A stretch of DNA of 64,000 bases from Candidatus Ferrigenium bremense (GTDB lineage Bacteria; Pseudomonadota; Gammaproteobacteria; Burkholderiales; Gallionellaceae): assembly GCA_019449635.1 (NCBI GenBank), contig JAGRPI010000018.1, positions 170,577-234,576 of the forward strand, in the 5' to 3' direction. Position 1 is the stretch's first letter; every line of letters begins with the position of its first letter. Shown here in pieces: positions 8,587 through 20,207 of the stretch. The translations under genes were made by a program, and so were the position numbers. The notes beneath the pieces were generated by a model. The model saw nothing but the letters and a program-made list of their open reading frames with translations. It was not told the origin of the DNA and did no database searches.

Positions 8587-10002
8587 ATGTCGATGTCGGC
8601 AAATGATGTGTTGAAGATGATCAAGGACCATGACGTCAAGTTTGTGGATTTCCGTTTTACCGATACGCGCGGCAAGGAGCAGCATGTCGGCGTGCCGGCC
8701 AAATATGTCGATTTGGACAAGTTTGAGGACGGCCATGCGTTCGATGGTTCGTCCATTGCCGGCTGGAAAGGCATCCAGGCTTCGGACATGCTGCTGATGC
8801 CGGACCCTGCGACAGCCTATCTTGACCCGTTCATGGATGAAAACACCCTGGTGATCACCTGCGACGTGATTGAACCGACCGATGGCAAGGGCTATGACCG
8901 CGATCCGCGCTCCATCGCCAAGCGCGCCGAGGCCTACCTGAAGTCCAGCGGCCTCGGCGACACGGCTTATTTCGGCCCGGAACCCGAATTTTTCATTTTC
9001 GACTCGGTGAACTGGCATGTCGACATGTCCGGCTGCTCGCTTAAGATCAATTCCGAAGAGGCCGCATGGTCAACCGGCGAGAAATTCGATGGCGGCAACA
9101 CCGGGCATCGGCCCATGGTGAAGGGCGGCTACTTCCCGGTTCCGCCGGTCGACAGCCTGAACGATATCCGCGCGGCGATGTGCCTGGCTTTGGAAGATAT
9201 CGGTATCGAAGTCGAAGTGCATCACCACGAAGTGGCGACCGCCGGGCAGTGCGAGATCGGCACCAAGTTCAACACCCTGGTACGCCGCGCCGACCAGACC
9301 CAGGCATTGAAGTACGTGGTACACAACGTCGCGCACCAATATGGCAAGACCGCGACCTTCATGCCCAAGCCTATCGTCGGCGACAACGGCTCCGGCATGC
9401 ACGTGCACCAGTCGATCTGGAAAGACGGCAAGAACCTGTTTGCGGGCAACGGCTATGCCGGTTTGTCCGAGACCGCGCTGTATTACATTGGCGGCATCAT
9501 CAAGCATGCCAAGGCGCTGAACGCGATCACCAATCCGGGCACCAACTCCTACAAGCGCCTGGTTCCGCATTACGAAGCGCCGGTCAAGCTTGCCTATTCG
9601 GCGAAGAACCGCTCCGCCTCGATCCGTATCCCGCACGTGGCCAGCGACAAGGCGCGGCGCATCGAGACGCGTTTCCCTGATCCGACCGCGAACCCGTACC
9701 TGTGTTTCGCGGCCCTGATGATGGCCGGTCTGGATGGCATCCAGAACAAGATCCACCCAGGCGATCCGGCCGACAAGAACCTGTACGATCTGCCGCCGGA
9801 AGAAGATGCGAAGATCCCGACCGTGTGCGCCTCGCTGGATGAAGCATTGGCACATCTGGACAAGGATCGCGAGTTCCTGACGCGCGGCGGTGTGTTCTCC
9901 AACGACTTCATCGATGCCTTCATCACGCTGAAGATGGAGGAGGTCAACCGCATCCGCATGACCACGCATCCGGTCGAATTCGACATGTATTACAGCATCT
10001 GA
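8587..10002 (+). CDS. glnA: Glutamine synthetase type I
   Basis: Makes glutamine from glutamate, ammonia and ATP; the main ammonium assimilation enzyme. The 471-residue product has the beta-grasp segment [22 protein letters not shown], the metal-binding [10 protein letters not shown], and the [18 protein letters not shown] and RSASIRIP substrate regions. The adenylylation tyrosine is in NLYDLPPEE near residue 398. The start is set by GGGAG seven bases before the ATG, not the TTG at 8572. Expression is likely driven by sigma-54 and NtrC, with the NtrB/NtrC genes downstream. Confidence 0.98.
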   Translation: MSMSANDVLKMIKDHDVKFVDFRFTDTRGKEQHVGVPAKYVDLDKFEDGHAFDGSSIAGWKGIQASDMLLMPDPATAYLDPFMDENTLVITCDVIEPTDGKGYDRDPRSIAKRAEAYLKSSGLGDTAYFGPEPEFFIFDSVNWHVDMSGCSLKINSEEAAWSTGEKFDGGNTGHRPMVKGGYFPVPPVDSLNDIRAAMCLALEDIGIEVEVHHHEVATAGQCEIGTKFNTLVRRADQTQALKYVVHNVAHQYGKTATFMPKPIVGDNGSGMHVHQSIWKDGKNLFAGNGYAGLSETALYYIGGIIKHAKALNAITNPGTNSYKRLVPHYEAPVKLAYSAKNRSASIRIPHVASDKARRIETRFPDPTANPYLCFAALMMAGLDGIQNKIHPGDPADKNLYDLPPEEDAKIPTVCASLDEALAHLDKDREFLTRGGVFSNDFIDAFITLKMEEVNRIRMTTHPVEFDMYYSI

Positions 10003-10032
10003 TTTTCTTGCGCTACTCAAGTGTGATGGCAG

Positions 10033-10059
10033 AACGGGGCTTATGCCCCGTTTTGTTTT
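10033..10059 (+). terminator. Rho-independent terminator after glnA
   Basis: AACGGGGC and GCCCCGTT form an eight-base stem with a TTAT loop, followed by TTTGTTTT. It lies 30 bases after the glnA stop and separates it from the DUF4124 gene and glnLG. Confidence 0.9.
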
Positions 10060-10131
10060 GGAACCGTCAATGTTTGTCTGAGTCCGATGCTTGCCCTATA
10101 CTTGCCCGCGACACTTAGCAGGAGAATGAAA

Positions 10132-10596
10132 ATGAAGCCTGGATACTTGCTTGTGATGATAAGCCTCTGCCCGGTATTGGCGCATGCGGAAATTTACAAG
10201 GCTGTCGATGCCGATGGACATGTCACTTATTCCAGCACGCCGATCAAGGGCGGCAAGAAGATCATTCTGGAACCGTTGCCCACCATGGTTCCGCCGGCGC
10301 GCACCGCTACGCCGGAGGGTTTCCCGAAGGTGGATGGCGCAACGCAAAAAAGCCGTGATGACACGCGCCGCAAGATTCTGCAGGATGAGCTGGGCACCGA
10401 GGAGAAATTGCTCGAGGAAGCCAGGCAGAACCTGAAAGAGGGCGAAGCGAATCCAGAAGTCTATCGGGGACAGGACGGCAAGACTTATCGCAATGTGGCG
10501 AAATATGAAGAGAAAATCAAGACATTGAAAGACCAGGTCGATTTGCACAGCAAGAACGTCGAAGCGCTCCAAATCGAGTTGTCCAAACTCAAGTAG
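10132..10596 (+). CDS. Secreted DUF4124-domain protein
   Basis: A signal peptide (about residues 1-18, cleavage at AHA-E) precedes a DUF4124 segment, IYKAVDADGHVTYSSTPIKGG. A charged C-terminal helical region, probably coiled coil, covers about residues 75-154. It is probably periplasmic; function unknown. The AGGAG site at 10119 makes the ATG at 10132 the better start than those at 10126 or 10087. It is a paralogue of the protein at 4299-4907. It sits between glnA and glnL and has its own space for a promoter. Confidence 0.8.
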   Translation: MKPGYLLVMISLCPVLAHAEIYKAVDADGHVTYSSTPIKGGKKIILEPLPTMVPPARTATPEGFPKVDGATQKSRDDTRRKILQDELGTEEKLLEEARQNLKEGEANPEVYRGQDGKTYRNVAKYEEKIKTLKDQVDLHSKNVEALQIELSKLK

Positions 10597-10638
10597 AATT
10601 TTCCATCTGGCACGTTTCCTGCTGCGCAACAAGAATGT

Positions 10639-11679
10639 ATGCCTGACCTGCCATCCTTTACGCCGGAGCATCTTGCTACCGCCGTCATCCTGCTGGATGA
10701 CGAGGCGCGCGTCGTCTATCTCAACCCGGCCGCGGAACACCTGTTCGACGTGAGCGGCAAGAGCCTGCTCGGCCAGCCGGTGCAGCAGGTATTCACGGAT
10801 ACCGGGCAATTGACCAATGCGATGCAGCATGCGATACGGGACAATGCCAGTTATATCGAGTACGACCTGACGCTGGGCACGCATGCGCACGGCAAGCTGC
10901 ATTTGCGCTGCGCGGCGACGCCGGTGCAGCTGGACAAGCGCTGTTTGCTGCTGGAATTTCACCCGATGGACCGGCCGCTCAAGCTGGCGCGCGAAGAGCA
11001 GATGCTCGACCAGACGCAGGCCAATCGCCTGCTGTTGCGCAATCTCGCGCACGAGATCAAGAACCCGCTTGGCGGCATACGCGGCGCGGCGCAATTGCTC
11101 GAACAGGAACTGGAAAAACCGGCCTTGCGCGAATACACCCAGGTCATCGTGCAGGAGGCGGACCGCCTGCGCCTGCTGATGGAGAAATTGCTCTCCCCGC
11201 AAAACGCCTCGCACTACAGCGCGCTCAACATCCACGAAGTGCTGGAGCGCGTGCGCAGTGTGGTGCTGGCGGAAATGCCGGCAGGATTGACGATCCAGCG
11301 CGACTACGACATCAGCCTGCCCGCGCTGATTGGCGACAAGGAGCAGTTGATCCAGGCGATGCTCAACATCGTGCGCAACGCAGCACAGGCGATGCAGGGC
11401 AACGGGACCATCGTCCTGCGCACCCGCATCGCGCGGCAGGTCACGCTGGTCAAGCGCCGCCACCGGCTCGCGGTGATGGTGCAGGTCGCCGACAATGGGC
11501 CCGGTATTCCGCCGGAATTGCAGGACAAGATTTTCTATCCACTGGTATCGGGGCGCGCCGACGGCCACGGGCTCGGGCTGACGCTGGCGCAGGACTACGT
11601 CAGCCAGCATCACGGCGCGATAGAATTCGACAGCGAGCCGGGGCGCACCTGTTTTACCGTGCTGCTGCCGCTTCCATGA
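10639..11679 (+). CDS. glnL: Nitrogen regulation sensor histidine kinase NtrB
   Basis: Cytoplasmic sensor kinase/phosphatase that controls NtrC in response to nitrogen status through PII. A PAS domain occupies about residues 10-110 (ILLDDEARVVYLNPAAEHLF). The dimerisation/phosphoacceptor helix carries the conserved His in LAHEIKNPLGGIRGAAQLL (about residue 138). The ATPase domain has the N-box IVRNAAQAM, G1 box DNGPGIP and G2 box GHGLGL. Length 346 residues is normal. No strong ribosome binding site precedes it. glnG follows after a repeat-containing gap of about 140 bases. Confidence 0.95.
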   Translation: MPDLPSFTPEHLATAVILLDDEARVVYLNPAAEHLFDVSGKSLLGQPVQQVFTDTGQLTNAMQHAIRDNASYIEYDLTLGTHAHGKLHLRCAATPVQLDKRCLLLEFHPMDRPLKLAREEQMLDQTQANRLLLRNLAHEIKNPLGGIRGAAQLLEQELEKPALREYTQVIVQEADRLRLLMEKLLSPQNASHYSALNIHEVLERVRSVVLAEMPAGLTIQRDYDISLPALIGDKEQLIQAMLNIVRNAAQAMQGNGTIVLRTRIARQVTLVKRRHRLAVMVQVADNGPGIPPELQDKIFYPLVSGRADGHGLGLTLAQDYVSQHHGAIEFDSEPGRTCFTVLLPLP

Positions 11680-11698
11680 TTAATAAGAACGGCAATTT

Positions 11699-11775
11699 AG
11701 CCACGGATGAACACAGATGAAACACGGATTAGTCACTACGGTTTTATCCGTGAATATCCGTGTTCATCAGTGGCT
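11699..11775. repeat. Inverted CCACGGAT-type repeat between glnL and glnG
   Basis: The left arm AGCCACGGATGAACAC... and right arm ...GTGTTCATCAGTGGCT pair imperfectly over about 30 bases. Both arms contain several copies of the octamer ACACGGAT or its complement ATCCGTGT. A longer relative is at 63301-63420. The element could fold into a long hairpin in the glnLG mRNA. Confidence 0.8.
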
Positions 11776-11819
11776 GAATGATTCGTCCGCCAATTAACCA
11801 ACGACATAGGCGACACTTT

Positions 11820-13222
<1,403 letters not shown>

Positions 13223-13226
<4 letters not shown>

Positions 13227-13276
13227 GAGCGGGCCATGCCCGCGAACCGCCTCATCGCGGCATGGCCCGCTCCTAC
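13223..13276. repeat. GTAGGAGCGGGCC REP element between glnG and mpl
   Basis: Long palindrome with arms GTAGGAGCGGGCCATGCCCG and CGGCATGGCCCGCTCCTAC. It lies between convergent glnG and mpl and includes the glnG stop codon. It could end transcription or protect mRNA ends in both directions, though no T-run is present. A near-identical copy is at 53246-53300. Confidence 0.85.
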
Positions 13277-13277
13277 A

Positions 13278-14609
13278 TCAGTTTTGCAGGCGCTTCAGCA
13301 GTTTCTCGTGTATCCCGCCGAATCCGCCATTGCTCATCACCAGCACATGGTCGCCTGAGTGCGCGGCGGCGGCGATGGCGTCGATCAGATCCTCGAGGTC
13401 GTCGTTCACCACGGCCTTGCCGCCCAGCGGCGCGAGTGCGCCGCGCACATCCCAGCCGAGGTTGCCGGCATAGCAGAACACCAGGTCGGCATCTTTCAGG
13501 CTGTCGGGCAGCACGTCCTTCATCACGCCGAGCTTCATGGTGTTGGAGCGCGGCTCCAGCACCGCGAGGATGCGCGCCTTGCCGACCTTGCGGCGCAGCC
13601 CGTCGATGGTGGTGTCGATCGCGGTGGGGTGGTGCGCGAAGTCGTCGTATACGGTGATGCCGTTGACCGCGCCGCGCACTTCCATGCGGCGCTTCACGTT
13701 TTTGAATTCACTTAATGCAGCCAGCCCCTGCGCGACCGGCACGCCGGCGTGGCGTGCCGCAGCCAGGGCGGCCAGCGCATTCATGCGGTTATGCTCGCCG
13801 AGCAGGTCCCATTCGAGCGTGCCCTGCGGTTTGCCGTTCAGCGTCACGCGGTCGTTGGCATCGATATTCCAGCCCTCGTCCGTGCCGAATTGCTCCACCG
13901 GTGTCCAGCAGCCGCGCTTCAATACGCGTGCCAGCGACTCCTCGTGCCCGTTGCACACGATCAGTCCGTTGCCCGGCACGGTGCGCACCAAGTGGTGGAA
14001 CTGTGTCTCGATGCTTGCCAGGTCGGGGAAGATATCGGCGTGATCGAATTCCAGATTGTTGAAGATCGCGGTGCGCGGGCGGTAGTGCACGAACTTGGAG
14101 CGCTTGTCGAAGAAGGCGGTGTCGTATTCGTCGGCCTCGATGACGAAGAAGGGTGACTCGGTCAGCCGCGCCGAGATGCCGAAATTCTGCGGCACGCCGC
14201 CGATCAGGAAACCGGGGTTCAGTCCGGCATATTCCAGTATCCAGGCCAGCATCGAGGATGTCGACGTCTTGCCGTGCGTGCCCGCCACGCCCAGTACCCA
14301 GCGATCGCGCAGTAACGTGTCCGCCAGCCATTGCGGGCCGGAGACATAGGGCAGGCCGCGGTTGAGGATTTCCTCCATCAGCGGGTTGCCGCGCGACACC
14401 ACGTTGCCAATGACGAAGATGTCCGGCCTGAGTTCGAGCTGCTCGACGCCGAAGCCCTCGGTCAGTGCTATGCCCTGCGCCTCCAGTTGCGTGCTCATCG
14501 GCGGATAGACGTTGGCGTCGCAGCCGGTGACGCGGTAGCCCGCCTGCTTGGCGATGGCCGCGATGCCGCCCATGAAGGTGCCGCAGATACCGAGGATATG
14601 TATGTGCAT
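13278..14609 (-). CDS. mpl: UDP-N-acetylmuramate:L-alanyl-gamma-D-glutamyl-meso-diaminopimelate ligase
   Basis: Murein-recycling ligase that attaches the recovered tripeptide to UDP-MurNAc. The N-terminal HILGICGTFMGGIAAIAKQAG (nucleotide-binding) and the ATP site GVAGTHGKTSTSSM are typical of the Mur ligase superfamily, and the GT-FMGG variant separates Mpl from MurC. The VYDDFAHHPTAI segment binds UMP/ADP. Length 443 residues is normal. Cytoplasmic. It is monocistronic or read with nothing obvious downstream, because it ends at the REP element shared with glnG. Confidence 0.95.
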   Translation of the reverse strand: MHIHILGICGTFMGGIAAIAKQAGYRVTGCDANVYPPMSTQLEAQGIALTEGFGVEQLELRPDIFVIGNVVSRGNPLMEEILNRGLPYVSGPQWLADTLLRDRWVLGVAGTHGKTSTSSMLAWILEYAGLNPGFLIGGVPQNFGISARLTESPFFVIEADEYDTAFFDKRSKFVHYRPRTAIFNNLEFDHADIFPDLASIETQFHHLVRTVPGNGLIVCNGHEESLARVLKRGCWTPVEQFGTDEGWNIDANDRVTLNGKPQGTLEWDLLGEHNRMNALAALAAARHAGVPVAQGLAALSEFKNVKRRMEVRGAVNGITVYDDFAHHPTAIDTTIDGLRRKVGKARILAVLEPRSNTMKLGVMKDVLPDSLKDADLVFCYAGNLGWDVRGALAPLGGKAVVNDDLEDLIDAIAAAAHSGDHVLVMSNGGFGGIHEKLLKRLQN

Positions 14610-14712
14610 TTTTGCCCTGATTTTTCGCTATAAGTTGTCCGTTCGTGGTGAGGTATCGAACCACAACGGATTGGAAATCCGCCCTTCGATACCTCAGGGT
14701 GAACGGCTTAGT

Positions 14713-15066
14713 TTAAGCCCTGAAGATAAAATATACCGCACCCATCAGGCACAGCCCCGCATACAGGTAGTCCCATTTCAGCGGCTGGTTCATATACAGC
14801 ACCGCGAACGGCACGAACACCGACAGCGTGATGACTTCCTGCAGTATCTTCAACTGCCCCAGGTCCATTGCGGTATAGCCGATGCGGTTCGCCGGAACCT
14901 GCAGCATATATTCGAACAGTGCGATGCCCCAGCTGACCAGCGCCGCGATATACCATGGCGATGCCGCCAGGTTCTTCAGGTGCCCGTACCACGCAAACGT
15001 CATGAACAGGTTGGACACGGCGAGCATCAGTGCCGTGACCAGCAGAGGGTGCGAGATCAGGTTCAT
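14713..15066 (-). CDS. DUF486 (DMT-like) small membrane protein
   Basis: A 117-residue protein with four predicted membrane helices (about residues 8-28, 37-55, 70-90 and 97-114). The FMTFAWYGHLK, NRIGYTAMDLGQLKILQEVITL and YxGLCLMGAVYFIF segments identify the DUF486/DMT-related family. Such proteins resemble half-size drug/metabolite transporters, but no substrate is known. It lies just downstream of the FKBP gene at 15089, 22 bases away, on the same strand. Confidence 0.85.
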   Translation of the reverse strand: MNLISHPLLVTALMLAVSNLFMTFAWYGHLKNLAASPWYIAALVSWGIALFEYMLQVPANRIGYTAMDLGQLKILQEVITLSVFVPFAVLYMNQPLKWDYLYAGLCLMGAVYFIFRA

Positions 15067-15088
15067 CGCCCGTACCTCCGGTGCAGGG

Positions 15089-15544
15089 TTAATTTACGCC
15101 CAGCAATTCCACCTCGAACACCAGTGCCGTATTCGGCGGAATCGCCTCGCCCGCGCCGATCGGCCCGTAACCCAAGTATGCGGGGATGACCAGCGTGCGC
15201 TGCCCGCCGACCTTCATGCCGGCCACTCCCTGGTCCCAGCCCCTGATGACGCGCCCCCCGCCGAGCGGGAAATCGAACGGCTGGTTGCGATCGTGCGAAC
15301 TGTCGAACTTCCTGCCCTTGTGGTTGGGCGCCATTTCGTCGTACAGCCAGCCGGTGTAATGCACCGATACATTGCGTCCTGCGGTGGCCTCGGTGCCTTC
15401 GCCCAGCCTGGTGTCGGCCTTGATCAACTCTTCCACGATACCGGCTTTCTTTTGTGTCGAGGCCTGTTCGGAGCAAGCGGTGATCGAAAGACTGCCGGCA
15501 GTCAGCAGCAATGCCAGTGGTAAAAACAAAGTACGCTTCATCAT
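15089..15544 (-). CDS. FKBP-type peptidyl-prolyl isomerase, predicted lipoprotein
   Basis: Proline isomerase/chaperone of the FKBP family. The signal sequence ends in a lipobox, ITAC, near residue 24, so it is probably membrane anchored facing the periplasm. The FKBP domain follows with [39 protein letters not shown] and [23 protein letters not shown]. The start at MKRTLF (15544) is chosen over the in-frame ATG at 15550. It is a tandem paralogue of the gene at 15602. Confidence 0.9.
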   Translation of the reverse strand: MMKRTLFLPLALLLTAGSLSITACSEQASTQKKAGIVEELIKADTRLGEGTEATAGRNVSVHYTGWLYDEMAPNHKGRKFDSSHDRNQPFDFPLGGGRVIRGWDQGVAGMKVGGQRTLVIPAYLGYGPIGAGEAIPPNTALVFEVELLGVN

Positions 15545-15601
15545 ATTCACATTACTCCAAAATCACATTAAGTCGTTGCAGGATATGTGGTGCGGGCCGA
15601 C

Positions 15602-16054
15602 TTACCGTACAGCCAGCAACTCCACATCGAACACCAGCGTCGCATTCGGCGGAATCACCCCGCCCGCGCCGCGTGCACCGTAGCCGAGATGCGCGGGGAT
15701 GACCAGCGTGCGCTGCCCGCCGACCTTCATGCCTTCCACGCCCTGGTCCCAGCCCTTGATCACATGCCCGGCGCCGAGCGGGAATTCGAAAGGCATGCCG
15801 CGATCGCGCGAGCTGTCGAACTTCTTGCCCTTATGTTCCGGCGCGGCCTCGTCATACAACCAGCCGGTGTAATGCACGGACACCTCGTGCCCAGTGTTAG
15901 CCTGGGCGCCTTCGCCCAGTTTGATGTCGGTCTTGATCAGTTCGGTCATGGTGCGTTTTTCCTTTTGTGTTGCGGCCTGTTCGGAGTAAGCCGGGGTTGA
16001 AAAGATGCCGGCAGTCAGCAGCAAGGCCAGCGGTAAGAAAGTGATGTGTTTCAT
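15602..16054 (-). CDS. FKBP-type peptidyl-prolyl isomerase, secreted
   Basis: Second FKBP of a tandem pair. Its signal peptide (about residues 1-21, ending STPAYSE) has no lipobox Cys, so the product should be soluble in the periplasm, unlike its neighbour. The same [30 protein letters not shown] and IPPNATLVFDVELL motifs are present. The ATG at 16054 is preceded by AAGGAACAG, a good ribosome site; longer upstream readings run into a repeat and are rejected. The pair probably arose by duplication. Confidence 0.9.
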   Translation of the reverse strand: MKHITFLPLALLLTAGIFSTPAYSEQAATQKEKRTMTELIKTDIKLGEGAQANTGHEVSVHYTGWLYDEAAPEHKGKKFDSSRDRGMPFEFPLGAGHVIKGWDQGVEGMKVGGQRTLVIPAHLGYGARGAGGVIPPNATLVFDVELLAVR

Positions 16055-16084
16055 TCTGTTCCTTTGATGTTTTGCGCAGTTTTT

Positions 16085-16190
16085 GTAGGGTGCAATAAGC
16101 ATGTCCTGAGCATAGTCGAAGGGCGTAGCGCATTGCACCATTCATCTTTTAAAACATCCGGCGCAATGCCCGCTGGTTATTGCGCCCTAC
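16085..16190. repeat. GTAGGGTGCAATAA long palindromic repeat
   Basis: Roughly 106-base imperfect palindrome with ends GTAGGGTGCAATAA and TTATTGCGCCCTAC, and internal CCTGAGC...GTCGAAGGGC and GCATTGCACC/CGGCGCAATGC parts. A second copy is at 52107-52206. The size, GTAG ends and twofold symmetry suggest a BIME or a MITE-like element. It lies between metH and the FKBP pair. Confidence 0.8.
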
Positions 16191-16208
16191 GTGAACTCAT
16201 GTCCTTGG

Positions 16209-19200
16209 CTAATAACCCAGCACCGACGCCAGCCACCGTTCCGCCTCTTCCACTGTCCACCCTTTGCGCTTCGCATAGTCCGCGACCTGATCCCTGTTCA
16301 CCTTGCCGGTGGCGAAATACTGCGCCTGCGGGTGGGAGAGGTAGAAGCCGCTGACCGCTGCGGTGGGCAGCATCGCGTAGCTGTCGGTCAGCGTGATGCC
16401 TGCGTTGAGCGGCGCCTGCAGCAATTCGAACAACGGCCCCTTTTCGGTATGTTCGGGACAGGCGGGATAGCCGGGCGCAGGGCGGATGCCACGGTAGTTC
16501 TCGGCGATCAGCGCGTCGTTGTCCAAGCCTTCGTCCGCCGCATAGCCCCAGAACTCTCGGCGCACGCGCGCATGCAGCAGTTCGGCGAAGGCTTCGGCGA
16601 GACGGTCGGCCAGCGACTTGAGCAGGATGGCGCTGTAGTCGTCGTGCTGCTTCTCGAACTCGGCGACACGCGTGTCGATGCCGATGCCCGCGGTGACCGC
16701 GAACGCGCCGATGTAGTCCTTGACCTTCGTTTGCTTCGGCGCGATGAAATCGGCCAGACAATAGTTCGGGATGTCGTCCGGTTTCCTGGTCTGCTGGCGC
16801 AGGTTATGCCAGGTCATCGCGACCTTCTTGCGCGTTTCGTCGGTGTAGATCTCGATGTCGTCGCCCAAACCGCCATTGACAGCCACGCTGTTCGCCGGGA
16901 ACAGGCCGAACACGGCATTCGCGGTGAGCCATTTCTCGTCGATGATCTTTTTCAGCATCGCCTGCGCATCGGCGAACAGCTTGCGCGCCTCCTCGCCCAC
17001 CACTGCATCCTGCAATATCTTCGGATAGCGCCCGGACAGTTCCCAGGCATGGAAGAACGGCGTCCAGTCGATGTATGCGGCGATCTTGTCCAGCGGGTAG
17101 GCTTCGAATTTGTGCACGCCCGTCAGCCACGGTTTGGGCGGCGTGTAAGGCTCAAACCCCTCCCGGCCTCCCCTTGTCATGGGAGGAGCGCTGGTCTTCC
17201 CCCCTGACAAGGGGGGCTTGAGGGGGGTTGGGTTTTTGCTCCAATTCGTCTTCAGCCCATGCGCCCGCGCCTCAGCCAGCGTGACGTACACGGCCTTTTC
17301 TTTCCTGCCTGCATGCTGCTCGCGTGCCTGCGCATAATCCGCCTTGATGCCCGCGATATATTCGTCGCGCAGCGTGTCGGAGAGCAGGTTGCTGCATACG
17401 CCCACCGCGCGCGACGCATCGGTGGCGTACACCGTCGCGCCGCCCGGGTAGTTCGGTTCGATCTTCACGGCGGTATGCACGCGCGAGGTGGTCGCGCCGC
17501 CGATCAGCAGCGGGATGGCGAAGCCCTGGCGCTGCATCTCCTTGGCGACATGCGCCATTTCTTCCAGCGACGGCGTGATCAGCCCGGACAGGCCGATGAT
17601 GTCGGCATGGTGTTCGCGTGCGGCATCGAGGATCTGCTGGCACGGCACCATCACGCCCATGTTCACCACTTCGAAATTGTTGCACTGCAGCACCACGGTG
17701 ACGATGTTCTTGCCGATATCGTGCACGTCGCCCTTGACCGTGGCCATGACGATCTTGCCCTTGGCGCTGGTGTTGCCGGTGCGCAATTTTTCCGCTTCGA
17801 TGTAGGGCACCAGGTGCGCCACCGCCTGCTTCATCACGCGCGCCGATTTCACCACCTGCGGCAGGAACATCTTGCCCGCGCCGAACAGGTCGCCGACCAC
17901 GTTCATGCCGGTCATCAGCGGGCCTTCGATCACTTCGACCGGGAACTTCGCCTGCAACCTTGCCTCCTCGGTGTCTTCGACGATGAAGGTGGTGATGCCG
18001 CGCACCAGCGCATGGGTGATGCGTTCCTGCACCGTGCCCTTGCGCCATCCCAGGTCTTCGACTTGCGCCTTACCGCCGCCCTTCACGGTCTCGGCCAGTT
18101 GAACCAGCTTCTCTCCGGCATCGGGGATGCGGTTCAGCACCACGTCTTCCACCGTATCGCGCAGGTCTTTGGGAATCTCCCCGTACACGCTGAGCTGCCC
18201 GGCGTTGACGATGCCCATGTTCAGCCCGGCCTTGATCGCGTGATACAGGAACACGGTATGGATCGCCTCGCGCACCGGTTCGTTGCCACGGAACGAGAAC
18301 GACACGTTCGACACGCCGCCGGAAATCTTCGCGTACGGCAGATTTTTTCTGATCCAGCGCGTGGCCTCGATGAAGTCCACCGCGTAGTTGTTGTGCTCCT
18401 CGATACCGGTGGCGATCGCGAAGATGTTCGGGTCGAAGATGATGTCTTCCGGCGGGAAACCGACCTTGTTCACGAGGATGTCATAGCTGCGCTTGCAGAT
18501 CTCGGTCTTGCGCTGGTACGTGTCGGCCTGTCCCTGTTCGTCGAACGCCATCACCACCGCCGCCGCACCGTAGCGGCGCACCAGCGTGGCGTGCTTGACG
18601 AACAGCTCCTCGCCTTCCTTCAGCGAGATCGAGTTGACGATGGGCTTGCCCTGCACGCACTTCAGGCCGGCCTCGATGATGCTCCACCTGGAGGAATCGA
18701 TCATCAGCGGCACCCTGGAAATGTCCGGCTCCGAGGCGATCAGGTTGAGGAACTTCGCCATCGCGGCCTCGCCGTCCAGCATCGCCTCGTCCATGTTGAT
18801 GTCGATCACCTGCGCGCCGGTTTCCACCTGCTGCTTGGCGATCTCCAGCGCCTCGTCGTACTGGCCTTCGAGGATCAGGCGCTTGAACCTGGCCGAGCCG
18901 GTGACGTTGGCGCGTTCGCCGACGTTGACGAACAGCGAGTCGTCGCCGACGTTGAACGGTTCCAGCCCGGACAGGCGCAGCTTCTTCTCGATGTCCGGAA
19001 TACGGCGCGGCGGCACGTCTTTCAGCGCCTCGGCTATAGCCTTGATGTGCGCGGGAGACGTGCCGCAGCAGCCGCCCGCGATGTTGAGGAAACCGCTGAC
19101 GGCGAATTCCTTCACCAGCCGCGCGGTGGTTTCCGGCGTTTCGTCGTAGCCGGTTTCAGACAGCGGATTGGGCAGCCCGGCGTTGGGGTGCGCGCTGACA

Positions 19201-20030
19201 TAACAGCTTGCGACGCGCGACATTTCCTCGACATAAGGCCGCATCAGTTCCGCACCCAGCGCGCAGTTCAGGCCGATGGACAGCGGGCGTGCATGGCTCA
19301 GCGAGTTCCAGAACGCCTCGGTGGTTTGGCCAGACAAGGTGCGCCCGGAGGCATCGGTGATCGTCCCCGAGATCATGATGGGAACCCGCACGCCGTGCTG
19401 CTCGAAATGCCGCGCGATGGCGAACAGCGCGGCCTTGGCGTTCAGCGTGTCGAAGATGGTTTCGACCATCAAGATATCCGCGCCGCCGTCGAGCAGGCCG
19501 CGCACCGCCTCGGCGTAGCTTTCCACCAGTTCGTCGAAAGTGACGTTGCGCGCGCCGGGATCGTTCACGTCCGGCGAGATCGACGCCGTGCGTCCGGTCG
19601 GGCCGAGCACGCCCGCGACGAAGCGCGGCTGGTCCCTTGTTGCGAATTCATCGCACAGCCCGCGCGCCAGCTTGGCTCCGGCGACATTCAGCTCGTACAC
19701 CAGATGCTGCATCTGGTAATCCGCCATCGAGACGGAAGTGGAGTTGAAGGTGCAGGTCTCGAGTATGTCCGCGCCCGCTTCCAGATACTGGCGGTGGATG
19801 CCGCCGATGACATGCGGCTGGGTCAGTAGCAGCAGGTCGTTGCAGCCTTTCACATCGATTGGATGGCCGGCAAAGGTCTTGCGTTGGCCAGAATATTCAC
19901 CGTACAACCTGGTGCCGCGATAGTGTTCTTCGGTCAGCTTGTAGCGCTGGATCATCGTGCCCATCGCGCCGTCAAGGATCAGGATGCGCTGCTGCAGCAG
20001 GGCTTCAATGGAGTGAGGCTTATGTGGCAT
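16209..20030 (-). CDS. metH: Cobalamin-dependent methionine synthase
   Basis: Transfers the methyl group of methyltetrahydrofolate to homocysteine through cobalamin. The modules appear in order: homocysteine domain (residues ~10-330, with zinc ligands in [11 protein letters not shown]), pterin-binding domain (~355-620), cobalamin-binding domain with the axial-His motif DVHDIG (~765), and the reactivation domain ([15 protein letters not shown] onward). At 1273 residues it is about 30-45 longer than usual. The excess is a Pro/Gly-rich block at ~932-960 encoded by a repeat, placed in the linker just before YTPPKPW. No cobalamin riboswitch was recognised upstream. Confidence 0.96.
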   Translation of the reverse strand: MPHKPHSIEALLQQRILILDGAMGTMIQRYKLTEEHYRGTRLYGEYSGQRKTFAGHPIDVKGCNDLLLLTQPHVIGGIHRQYLEAGADILETCTFNSTSVSMADYQMQHLVYELNVAGAKLARGLCDEFATRDQPRFVAGVLGPTGRTASISPDVNDPGARNVTFDELVESYAEAVRGLLDGGADILMVETIFDTLNAKAALFAIARHFEQHGVRVPIMISGTITDASGRTLSGQTTEAFWNSLSHARPLSIGLNCALGAELMRPYVEEMSRVASCYVSAHPNAGLPNPLSETGYDETPETTARLVKEFAVSGFLNIAGGCCGTSPAHIKAIAEALKDVPPRRIPDIEKKLRLSGLEPFNVGDDSLFVNVGERANVTGSARFKRLILEGQYDEALEIAKQQVETGAQVIDINMDEAMLDGEAAMAKFLNLIASEPDISRVPLMIDSSRWSIIEAGLKCVQGKPIVNSISLKEGEELFVKHATLVRRYGAAAVVMAFDEQGQADTYQRKTEICKRSYDILVNKVGFPPEDIIFDPNIFAIATGIEEHNNYAVDFIEATRWIRKNLPYAKISGGVSNVSFSFRGNEPVREAIHTVFLYHAIKAGLNMGIVNAGQLSVYGEIPKDLRDTVEDVVLNRIPDAGEKLVQLAETVKGGGKAQVEDLGWRKGTVQERITHALVRGITTFIVEDTEEARLQAKFPVEVIEGPLMTGMNVVGDLFGAGKMFLPQVVKSARVMKQAVAHLVPYIEAEKLRTGNTSAKGKIVMATVKGDVHDIGKNIVTVVLQCNNFEVVNMGVMVPCQQILDAAREHHADIIGLSGLITPSLEEMAHVAKEMQRQGFAIPLLIGGATTSRVHTAVKIEPNYPGGATVYATDASRAVGVCSNLLSDTLRDEYIAGIKADYAQAREQHAGRKEKAVYVTLAEARAHGLKTNWSKNPTPLKPPLSGGKTSAPPMTRGGREGFEPYTPPKPWLTGVHKFEAYPLDKIAAYIDWTPFFHAWELSGRYPKILQDAVVGEEARKLFADAQAMLKKIIDEKWLTANAVFGLFPANSVAVNGGLGDDIEIYTDETRKKVAMTWHNLRQQTRKPDDIPNYCLADFIAPKQTKVKDYIGAFAVTAGIGIDTRVAEFEKQHDDYSAILLKSLADRLAEAFAELLHARVRREFWGYAADEGLDNDALIAENYRGIRPAPGYPACPEHTEKGPLFELLQAPLNAGITLTDSYAMLPTAAVSGFYLSHPQAQYFATGKVNRDQVADYAKRKGWTVEEAERWLASVLGY
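17154..17236. repeat. CCCCTCCC/GGGAGG palindromic repeat in frame inside metH
   Basis: The element has ends AACCCCTCCC and GAGGGGGGTT and internal arms CCCCTTGTCATGGG and CCCCTGACAAGGGG. It is read in the metH frame as a Pro-Lys-Gly-rich stretch of about 28 residues without a stop. A close relative lies in an intergenic site at 50716-50795, which shows it is a dispersed repeat. Confidence 0.85.
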
Positions 20031-20207
20031 GGTATCCGGCTCGAAAAATGAGCGTGGATTTTATCATGCCGGGTTGCCGGTGCAGCGTGGTTGGCATGGG
20101 ACTTGATAATTTGAGGGGGAGTGCTAGCATGCTGTACACAATATGCGCGTACCGCTATTGTGTCTCCGGGTTTATGGTCATTTCTCATCACATTGAAGGA
20201 GAAAATC

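Noticed and set aside
17259..19829. 856-residue open frame on the plus strand opposite metH
   Set aside because: It is a mirror of the GC-rich metH gene, with His/Arg-rich low-information sequence and no domain; metH is unmistakable on the other strand.
20031..20207. Cobalamin riboswitch before metH
   Set aside because: No conserved B12-box or supporting stems could be seen in the short leader.
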